A DNA stretch of 64,000 nucleotides from NCBI RefSeq assembly GCF_040544555.1, contig NZ_JBEPKD010000006.1, positions 62,001 through 126,000 on the forward strand, read 5' to 3'. This document shows, piece after piece, positions 57,903-64,000 of the stretch (the stretch's first letter is position 1; every line of letters begins with the position of its first letter). The position numbers and the translations under genes are program-made. The notes under the pieces were generated by a model. It saw only the letters and a list, made by a program, of their open reading frames with translations. It was not told the origin of the DNA and searched no databases. The stretch comes from Halalkalibacter oceani. GTDB taxonomy: Bacteria > Bacillota > Bacilli > Bacillales > Bacillaceae_D.

Positions 57903-58694
57903 ATGGATTTACAGCTAAATAAGAAAACAGTCATCGTTACCGCTTCCAGTAAAGGTTTGGGGAAAGCGAGCGCGCTTGCTTTTGCGAAGGAAGGGGCGAA
58001 TGTCCTTATCTCAAGCCGGAACGCGGAAGAATTAGAGCAGACGGTTCAGCAAATTAAAGCAGCAACAGGAAATGAATCAGTCCGTTATGCCGTTTGTGAT
58101 ATTACGGATGAAACATCGATTAAGAACCTCGTTCAGGAAGCGGTCGATTGGACTGGCCGGGTCGATGTGCTCATTAATAATGCCGGGGGACCTCCAGCCG
58201 GCGGCTTTGAAAAATTTTCCGATCAGGACTGGTACAAGGCGTTTGAACTGAATTTGCTAAGCTTTATTCGTCTGACCCGCGAGGTGCTGCCGCATATGAG
58301 AAAAGCAGGGGGAGGCCGGATCATTAATTTTGCCTCTTCTTCAATCAAGCAGACGCTCGACAATTTGATTCTTTCCAATACATTCCGCGCCGGAATTGTC
58401 GGCTGGGCGAAAAGCCTGTCTCAGGAGCTGGCTGCGGACAATATTTTAATCAATACGGTCGGCCCGGGAAGAATTGCCACAGACCGCGTTGCCGAGCTGG
58501 ATCAAATCCGCGCCGACAAAGTAGGAAAAAGCTATGAGGAATTGCGCAAGCAAACCGAGCAATCGATTCCAATCGGGCGCTACGGCAATCCGGATGAATT
58601 TGCCAGTATCGTTGTCTTTCTCGGCTCTGGCGCCAATACGTATATCACTGGCCAATCTTTTCTCGTCGACGGCGGCTTAGTCAAAGCGTTGTAG
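57903..58694 (+). CDS. SDR-like protein lacking the catalytic Tyr/Lys
   Basis: 263 residues with the Rossmann core: TASSKGLG (13-20) and NNAGGPPAG (92-100). Where classical SDRs have YxxxK, this protein reads SNTFR (Ser158, Arg162), so the catalytic Tyr and Lys are absent. A divergent SDR group of this kind (BKR-like) is known, with unclear chemistry; it may use other residues or act as a binding or regulatory protein. AAGGAG precedes the ATG, and it is the last gene of the tightly spaced run before the 58.7-59.0 kb gap. Confidence 0.88.
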   Translation: MDLQLNKKTVIVTASSKGLGKASALAFAKEGANVLISSRNAEELEQTVQQIKAATGNESVRYAVCDITDETSIKNLVQEAVDWTGRVDVLINNAGGPPAGGFEKFSDQDWYKAFELNLLSFIRLTREVLPHMRKAGGGRIINFASSSIKQTLDNLILSNTFRAGIVGWAKSLSQELAADNILINTVGPGRIATDRVAELDQIRADKVGKSYEELRKQTEQSIPIGRYGNPDEFASIVVFLGSGANTYITGQSFLVDGGLVKAL

Positions 58695-58737
58695 AAGAGA
58701 AGGTGTCCCTGTCATGTGGGGGCGCCTTCTCTTAAAG
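58694..58737 (+). terminator. Terminator-like stem after the SDR gene
   Basis: AAGAGAAGGTGTCCC pairs with GGGGGCGCCTTCTCTT with few mismatches directly after the stop codon. Only a short A/T trail follows. Confidence 0.6.
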
Positions 58738-59029
58738 CATATGGAGAAAGTGGAACGGCAGCGCCCCTCCTTCAGGCGAAGTGGAACGAGATTCCGCTAT
58801 CCCGCTATTATGATGCTTATTTGCGCAAAAACAGGAACGAGATTCCGCAATTAAGCCAGAACAAGCGGAATAGCCTCCTTGTAATCGCCAATAGCGGAAG
58901 GTGGTTCCTTTCATCTTGGAAAAAGGGTGCTGAAACGTCAATAGCGGAAAGAGGTTCCTAACCAAGGCACCAATCTCCCCCACGACTCATCAATTGTCCA
59001 GTTTTTCAAACAACAAAGGAGAGATGACG
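58695..59029. other. Intergenic region with repeat family 2
   Basis: 335 bp without a gene. A short inverted repeat after the SDR stop (AGAGAAGGTGTCCC...GGGGGCGCCTTCTCTT, 58694-58735) looks like its terminator. Then come repeat family 2 copy B (58783-58908) and one more end unit at about 58938-58960 (AATAGCGGAAAGAGGTTCC). Confidence 0.65.
58783..58908 (+). repeat. Intergenic repeat family 2, copy B
   Basis: Begins GGAACGAGATTCCGCTAT and ends AATAGCGGAAGGTGGTTCC; aligns across its length with 12592-12716 in the same orientation, including the internal AGGAACGAGATTCCG unit. The GGAACGAGATTCCG word and its reverse complement flank the element. Confidence 0.75.
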
Positions 59030-59647
59030 ATGAACGTAGGAAACATTTATTGCATTGGTCGAAATTATGTGAAGCATGCGGAGGAACTCGGCAATGCGGT
59101 TCCAGAGGAGCCACTGTTGTTTTCAAAGCCGACGCATGCTCTTGTGCAGGCAGATGGCCGGGAGATTACCCTTCCGCAGGATAAAGGGGAGATCCATCAC
59201 GAGCTTGAAATTGTGTTGCAGATGAAGCGAGAAGTGAAAGCTGGCGATCGCGTTGCTGACGTCGTCGGGGCAATCGCTTTAGGCGTTGATTTAACGCTGC
59301 GTGATGTCCAATCGGCGCTCAAGAAAAAGGGCCACCCGTGGCTGCGGGCGAAAGGCTTTAAGCAATCGGCCATCGTCGGCTCTTTTTGGGACTTTACGAG
59401 CGTGGAAGACTGCGAGCAGGTTGATTTCTCGTTTGTCAAAAATGGAGAAGTCGTGCAAAAAGGCAATATCAGTCATATGATCTTTGATTTTCAAACGATT
59501 ATCGATGAATGCGCGGACTGCTTCGGACTAGGGGAAGGAGACCTGGTTTATACAGGAACGCCTGAAGGAGTCGGGCCGCTGACATCGGGGGATACGTGCC
59601 AGCTTTTCTGGGGAGAAGAAGAAAAGGGTTCCTTCCGCGTACGATAA
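59030..59647 (+). CDS. Fumarylacetoacetate hydrolase family protein (2)
   Basis: 205 residues, the short single-domain FAH type (YcgM/acylpyruvase, fumarylpyruvate hydrolase or oxaloacetate decarboxylase-like). Features: IYCIGRNYVKHAEELGN, the metal-binding Glu pair in HHELEIVLQM, VDLTLRDVQ with metal Asp, and YTGTPEGVGPL. ATG 59030 has AAAGGAGAG in front. It is separated from the first FAH gene by the SDR gene and a repeat, so it may be independently transcribed. Confidence 0.9.
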   Translation: MNVGNIYCIGRNYVKHAEELGNAVPEEPLLFSKPTHALVQADGREITLPQDKGEIHHELEIVLQMKREVKAGDRVADVVGAIALGVDLTLRDVQSALKKKGHPWLRAKGFKQSAIVGSFWDFTSVEDCEQVDFSFVKNGEVVQKGNISHMIFDFQTIIDECADCFGLGEGDLVYTGTPEGVGPLTSGDTCQLFWGEEEKGSFRVR

Positions 59648-59672
59648 TCCTTCATAAGGAGGCTGAAAAAAG

Positions 59673-60407
59673 TTGGGAACATGTATGTTTGCGCACCGGG
59701 GATTATCAGCCCAGTATCCTGAAAATACGCTGGCCGCCTTTCAAGCCGCCGCGGATGCCGGGGCGGATGGGATTGAGCTTGATGTGCAGCTAAGCAAAGA
59801 TCTCCAGGCTGTCGTCATTCATGATCACAGTCTGGAGCGGACGACGACAGGGACCGGCTTTGTGAAGGAGTATGAGCTGCAGCAGCTGAAGGAGTTTGAT
59901 GCCGGCAGCTGGTTTGCGCCGCCATTTGCCAATGAAACGATTCCGGCTCTTGCTGATGTGCTTACTTGGGCAAAAGGCAATCAACTGCTGCTCAATATTG
60001 AACTGAAGGGACAAGTATGGGAGCGGAGTCAGCTTAAGGAAGCTGTTCTGCCGCTCGTTTTCGAGCATGAGCTGCAGGAGCGGGTCATCTTTTCTTCATT
60101 TGACCATCGGCTCATTTATGAGATTCAAAAGCAGGAGCCGCAGCTGGAGACGGCGATTCTCGTCGCGGCGGCTCTCCATGAACCGGAGCGCTATTTGCGG
60201 GACATCGGCGTGCGCGGCTATCACTTTCGCGTCCCTTTTCTGTTGCAGGAGGAAGCGGTACGCCTGCAGCAGCATGGCGTGCAGCTTCGTCCTTACACGG
60301 TCAATGATCCTTATTGGGTTGAAATGTTCGTGAAATGGGGCTGCGCCGGGCTGTTTACCGATGATCCGGTGATGGCTTTGCAGCTTCGAAAAAAATATGA
60401 AGGTTAA
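59673..60407 (+). CDS. Glycerophosphodiester phosphodiesterase
   Basis: 244 residues of the GDPD (GlpQ/UgpQ) family with AHRG, PENTLAAF, GIELDVQLSKD, VIHDHSLERTT and the C-terminal FTDDP. It hydrolyses glycerophosphodiesters to glycerol 3-phosphate and an alcohol; no signal peptide, so it is cytoplasmic. A TTG start at 59673 is 10 bp behind AAGGAGG; the later ATG 59685 is too far from it. Its stop codon overlaps that of the convergent glgP. Confidence 0.9.
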   Translation: MGTCMFAHRGLSAQYPENTLAAFQAAADAGADGIELDVQLSKDLQAVVIHDHSLERTTTGTGFVKEYELQQLKEFDAGSWFAPPFANETIPALADVLTWAKGNQLLLNIELKGQVWERSQLKEAVLPLVFEHELQERVIFSSFDHRLIYEIQKQEPQLETAILVAAALHEPERYLRDIGVRGYHFRVPFLLQEEAVRLQQHGVQLRPYTVNDPYWVEMFVKWGCAGLFTDDPVMALQLRKKYEG

Positions 60408-62833
60408 CGGGAAGCAGGCGGGTGGATGTTCCAAATGTCTGCGGCATACTCCCGAATCGTCCGGTCGCTCGCGAAGGTGCCGGAGCGGCCGATATTGATA
60501 ATGCTTTTTTCAAGCCATTTCTCCTGATTGCGGTATGTTGCGTCAACGCAGCGCTGGGCGTGAACGTAGCTGTCGAAATCCTTCAGGACGAAAAATTCGT
60601 CATTGTTGTAGAGCAGCGAGTAAAAGATATCTTTAAATTCGACATCATCGCTTGTAAAATGCTCATTGACAAACAGGTCGAGAATTTGTTGCAGGCGCCG
60701 GTCCTGATTATAATAATCACGCGCCCGGTAGCTTCCGTGCTGCTGCAGCGCAAAAACCTCATCGGAGGTCAGTCCGAAAGTGAAGATGTTCTCCTCGCCG
60801 ACAAGCTGCTGGATCTCGACGTTGGCGCCATCCTCGGTGCCGATCGTCAAGGCGCCGTTCATCATCAGCTTCATATTGCCGGTTCCCGAGGCTTCCTTAC
60901 TCGCGGTGGAAATTTGCTCGCTGATGTCAGCGGCGGGAATAATCCGTTCTGCCAGGCTCACCTGATAATTTTCTAAAAAGATGACCTTGAGCTTTTCTTT
61001 GACGAGTGGATGATGATTCACTTTATCAGCAACAGCGTTAATCAATTTGATGACGTGCTTGGCGAACGTATAGCCGGGAGCGGCCTTTGCGCCGAAAATA
61101 AAGGTCCGTGGCGTGATGTCCAATGCCGGGTTCTCCAGACAGCGCTGATAGAGATGGATAATATGAAAGACGTTTAACAGCTGGCGCTTATAGCCGTGCA
61201 GCCGCTTGATCTGGACATCGAAAATCGATTGTTCATTCACTGGAATGCGGGCATGCTGGTAAATATAGGCGGCCAGTTTTTTCTTGTTGTCATGCTTCAC
61301 TTCAGCGATTGCTTCCTGGAAGCCTTTGTCGGACGAAAATGGAATAATGTCAGCGAGTCGATCAGCGTCCTTGATCCAGCTGTCGCCAATCGCTTCTGTC
61401 AACAGCCGGGCAAGGCCGGGGTTGCAATTCATCAGCCAGCGACGGTGGGTGATCCCATTTGTTTTGTTCGTAAAGCGTTCCGGGAAGATCGTATAGAACG
61501 ACTTCATCACCCGTTCTTTTAAAATGCGTGTATGCAGCTCGGCGACCCCGTTGACGCTGAAGCTGCCAACAATCGCCAAGTGGGCCATATGGATTTGATC
61601 GTAGGAGATGATCGCCAATTCCGCTATTTTGTCCCGTAATTCAGGATAGTCATGCCAGAGCGATTGACAGAAGCGTTCATTGATTTCCTCGATAATTAAA
61701 TAGATGCGCGGAAAAAGCATTTCGATCATGTCTTTTGGCCATGTTTCAAGCGCTTCATTCAACGTCGTATGATTTGTATAGGCGACTGTTTCGGTTGTGA
61801 TGGCCCAGGCTTCGTCCCAGCCCAATCCTTCTTCATCAAGTAAGAGCCGCATCAGCTCCGGAACGACGAGGCTTGGATGGGTGTCATTGATTTGGAGGAC
61901 GACATGCCGGGAAAGTTGTTCCATTGGCAGAGCTTTCTGCTTGCATTGCTGTAAGATGCTTTGCAGTCCGGCCGACACGAGAAAATATTGCTGCTTCAGC
62001 CGCAAAACCTTTCCCGCATAGGTGGAATCGTCGGGATAAAGGAATTCAGAAATTTTTTCGACGGAACGTTTATAGTCAAGATAATGATAATAGTCATGTC
62101 CCCTGCTTGAATGGAAGTGGAAGTGGTTGGCGGTCGATTCGGCGCTCCATAGGCGCAGCGTGTTGACGGTCTCATTTTGAAAACCGACAATTGGTACATC
62201 ATAAGGAATCGCCAGCACGCGCTCATAATCATGATGATGGAATTGCAGTTTATGATGCTCAAAGGACGTTTCCACCGTTCCGCCAAAGCGGACTTCCACT
62301 GTCCGGTCACTTCGTTTCGTTTCCCACATGTATTCATCCTTGAGCCAGTAGTCAGGCAGTTCAACCTGATAGCCATCCACCACTTTTTGCTGAAACAGCC
62401 CATATTTGTAGCGAATTCCCATTCCATTTCCGGGAAGCTGAAGGGAAGCAAGGGAGTCAAGGAAGCAGGCCGCGAGTCTGCCAAGCCCGCCGTTTCCCAG
62501 CCCGGCATCATGCTCCTCCATAAAGACGCGCTCCGGATCAAAGCCGAGAGAACGGAGGGCTTGCTGATAGGTTTCGAGTTGTCCCATATTTAATAAATTG
62601 CTTTCGACTAACCGGCCTAACAGAAACTCCATCGAAAAATAATAAACCTGCTTGCTGTTTGTCTCGCGGTAAAGCTGCTTCGTTTTTTGCCAGTTGGCAT
62701 GAATCGATTCCTTCATGACGAGGCAGACGACTTGAAACATGTCCTTCGTTGTTGCTTCTTTCAGCTGCTTTCCAAAGGTAAGTGTCAGTTTTTCCGTTAA
62801 CTCCTGCTCCAGCTGTTCAGCCTGATTCTTCAT
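60404..62833 (-). CDS. glgP: Glycogen phosphorylase
   Basis: 809-aa GT35 enzyme that releases glucose 1-phosphate from glycogen using PLP. Segments: NGGLGRLAACFLDSLA, the substrate loop region LQINDTHPSLVVPELMR, KRLHGYKRQLLN, and the PLP-Lys segment EASGTGNMKLMMNGALTIGT. ATG 62833 is 9 bp behind GGGAGGCGG and overlaps the glgA end by 17 bp; an earlier ATG at 62881 lies deeper within glgA and lacks a site. It follows glgA in the usual glg operon order. Confidence 0.95.
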   Translation of the reverse strand: MKNQAEQLEQELTEKLTLTFGKQLKEATTKDMFQVVCLVMKESIHANWQKTKQLYRETNSKQVYYFSMEFLLGRLVESNLLNMGQLETYQQALRSLGFDPERVFMEEHDAGLGNGGLGRLAACFLDSLASLQLPGNGMGIRYKYGLFQQKVVDGYQVELPDYWLKDEYMWETKRSDRTVEVRFGGTVETSFEHHKLQFHHHDYERVLAIPYDVPIVGFQNETVNTLRLWSAESTANHFHFHSSRGHDYYHYLDYKRSVEKISEFLYPDDSTYAGKVLRLKQQYFLVSAGLQSILQQCKQKALPMEQLSRHVVLQINDTHPSLVVPELMRLLLDEEGLGWDEAWAITTETVAYTNHTTLNEALETWPKDMIEMLFPRIYLIIEEINERFCQSLWHDYPELRDKIAELAIISYDQIHMAHLAIVGSFSVNGVAELHTRILKERVMKSFYTIFPERFTNKTNGITHRRWLMNCNPGLARLLTEAIGDSWIKDADRLADIIPFSSDKGFQEAIAEVKHDNKKKLAAYIYQHARIPVNEQSIFDVQIKRLHGYKRQLLNVFHIIHLYQRCLENPALDITPRTFIFGAKAAPGYTFAKHVIKLINAVADKVNHHPLVKEKLKVIFLENYQVSLAERIIPAADISEQISTASKEASGTGNMKLMMNGALTIGTEDGANVEIQQLVGEENIFTFGLTSDEVFALQQHGSYRARDYYNQDRRLQQILDLFVNEHFTSDDVEFKDIFYSLLYNNDEFFVLKDFDSYVHAQRCVDATYRNQEKWLEKSIINIGRSGTFASDRTIREYAADIWNIHPPASR

Positions 62834-64000
62834 CGTATGTGTCCGCCTCCCCCGAAAGTAGTTGATTGTACAATTGCTCATAAGCGCCAGCCGACTGATT
62901 CCAGCCTAAACGACTGTTGTACATCGTAAGCTGGAGCTGCCGCCATTTTTCCGGCCGGCCGTACTGGTGAATGGCATAGCGAATCGTGTGAAGAAAATCA
63001 TCGGCCCGGTAATGAGTAAAGGAGAAGCCATTTCCTTCCCCGCTACATTCATTAAAAGGACGAATCGTATCCTTAAGTCCGCCGGTTTCTCTGACAATCG
63101 GCACCGTTTCGTAGCGGAGAGCAATTAACTGACTCAAGCCGCACGGCTCAAACCTGGACGGCATTAACAGGAAGTCGGAGCCGGCATAAAGCCTGCGCGC
63201 CAATGATTCGTTAAATTCCCCGATAAAGCGGAAAGAATCAGGGTAGCGGGCGGCGACATTTTGTAAGGCGTCGGCCAGAAGCGGATCTCCTTCTCCAAGA
63301 ATGACGAGCTGCATCGTTTCGGAGGAAAGCAGCTGATCGACGACCGCCAGCAAGAGTGGGATGCCTTTTTCCTCAACAAGCCGGCTGATCATCACGAAAA
63401 GTGGCGCTTCGGTCAGAACCGGCAGCCCCAGCTCCTGCTGAAGCCGGACTTTGTTCAGCTGCTTGCGGGCCGGCTGGCGGGTATACGTTTGGTACAGAGC
63501 CTGATCCCGACCCGGATGGTAGCTCTTTTCGTCAATGCCATTCAGAATGCCGCTTAGCATAGGCTGTCTCTGCGCCAGAATCAACTCCAAGCCTTCCCCG
63601 AACGGATGCTGCAAAATTTCCCTCGCGTAGCTTGGACTGACGGTCGTGATCCAGTCAGCGTAAAGCAAGGCGGCTTTCATGAAGTTAATCGCTCCATTCA
63701 TTTCGAGCTGCGGTCGGTCGCTCTCTTTAAAATGAAGCAGCTCGTCAAAAACAGAAAGCGGGAACACGCCCTGATATTTTAAGTTATGAATGGTAAAGAC
63801 GGTTTTCGGCAGCCGTCCGCTTCTGCGCTGGTGAAGATAGGCTGGAAGCAGCCCGGTTTGCCAATCGTGACAATGAAGGATGTCAATTGCAAGCTGGAGA
63901 CGATCAAAGGCTTCCAGGCAGGCATGAGTAAAGAAGGCATAGCGCTCGGCGTCATCGTTTTCTCCGTAAAGGGCCGGGCGGTTGAAGTAGTATTCATTAT
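62817..64000 (-). CDS. glgA: Glycogen synthase GlgA (5' partial)
   Basis: The frame runs open to the right edge of the window, so the N-terminal part (ADP-glucose-binding KTGG region) is missing. The visible 394 residues include HCHDWQTGLLPAYL, FTIHNLKYQGVFP, the GT5 C-terminal Rossmann domain with ISRLVEEKGIPLLL, and PSRFEPCGLSQLIALRYE (EPCG motif) with GGLKDTI. It polymerises ADP-glucose into glycogen. The stop overlaps the glgP start, so the two are coupled; the rest of a glgBCDAP operon presumably lies beyond the window. Confidence 0.95.
   Translation of the reverse strand, partial: NEYYFNRPALYGENDDAERYAFFTHACLEAFDRLQLAIDILHCHDWQTGLLPAYLHQRRSGRLPKTVFTIHNLKYQGVFPLSVFDELLHFKESDRPQLEMNGAINFMKAALLYADWITTVSPSYAREILQHPFGEGLELILAQRQPMLSGILNGIDEKSYHPGRDQALYQTYTRQPARKQLNKVRLQQELGLPVLTEAPLFVMISRLVEEKGIPLLLAVVDQLLSSETMQLVILGEGDPLLADALQNVAARYPDSFRFIGEFNESLARRLYAGSDFLLMPSRFEPCGLSQLIALRYETVPIVRETGGLKDTIRPFNECSGEGNGFSFTHYRADDFLHTIRYAIHQYGRPEKWRQLQLTMYNSRLGWNQSAGAYEQLYNQLLSGEADTYDEESG

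Noticed and set aside
60422..60976. 184-codon open frame on the plus strand
   Set aside because: Antisense to glgP, whose product has intact phosphorylase motifs across this stretch.
63779..63997. 72-codon minus-strand frame at the right edge
   Set aside because: The GlgA frame is continuous through this region in another phase (HCHDWQTG and FTIHNLKYQG motifs), so this is a shadow.
1..64000. tRNA, rRNA, CRISPR arrays, prophage or IS elements
   Set aside because: No cloverleaf/CCA regions, rRNA blocks, regularly spaced repeats, integrases, phage structural genes or transposases were recognised on either strand.

Overview
The window reads as a chromosome segment of a spore-forming Bacillaceae bacterium (Firmicutes) of moderate GC. 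The reasons are the sporulation genes prkA and yhbH, a PBP2d-like class A penicillin-binding protein, a yclNOP-type iron transporter behind Fur boxes, strong AGGAGG ribosome sites with frequent GTG/TTG starts, and Rho-independent terminators. No rRNA, tRNA, CRISPR array, prophage or insertion sequence was seen.

Layout. 1-7.9 kb: end of a membrane protein, a class A PBP (-), prkA, signal peptidase I, yhbH, and small proteins, one apparently frameshifted. 8.4-20.4 kb: a 12-kb forward operon-like run. It holds a NitT/TauT-type ABC importer, a UbiD-family decarboxylase, a LamB/YcsF (PxpA-like) protein, a fumarate-reductase-like flavoprotein with its own small [2Fe-2S] protein, a three-subunit molybdenum hydroxylase (FAD, [2Fe-2S], Moco) interrupted by a dihydroxyphthalate-decarboxylase-like protein, and a ferredoxin. 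Facing it (20.8-23.4 kb, -) are an AAA+ regulator with a Cys cluster but no GAFTGA loop and a PLP-dependent sulfur-amino-acid lyase. I read this as a catabolic module for an imported (hetero)aromatic carboxylate; it is the best candidate here for an undescribed pathway.

23.7-32 kb: tiny membrane proteins, a 1019-aa sensor kinase carrying two different kinase modules, SelO, a YdhK-like metal-type lipoprotein and a two-component system. 32-35.7 kb: a LacI regulator, an MFS exporter-type transporter and an SDR, with two matching LacI-type operators. 35.8-41.1 kb: an SLH surface protein and Fur-controlled yclNOP without the binding protein yclQ. 41.2-46.7 kb: membrane proteins, a nitroreductase, a structured RNA-like intergenic segment, an aminotransferase and a polysaccharide deacetylase.

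46.9-59.6 kb: two adjoining acid-utilisation gene sets. The first is CoA-transferase, crotonase, thioesterase, a TctCBA tripartite transporter and a GntR/FCD regulator, with a perfect 20-bp palindrome over the promoter. The second is a DASS permease preceded by a translationally coupled 32-aa ORF, an Ldh2-type dehydrogenase, a D-2-hydroxyacid dehydrogenase, an FAA hydrolase, an SDR lacking the catalytic Tyr/Lys, and a second FAA hydrolase. 59.7-64 kb: a glycerophosphodiester phosphodiesterase convergent with glgA-glgP (glgA cut by the window end).

Two families of intergenic repeats are present, each with two copies: about 118 bp at 5.2 and 20.6 kb in inverted orientation, and about 125 bp at 12.6 and 58.8 kb in direct orientation. 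Many long terminator-like hairpins share an AAAAGG/CCTTTT core.
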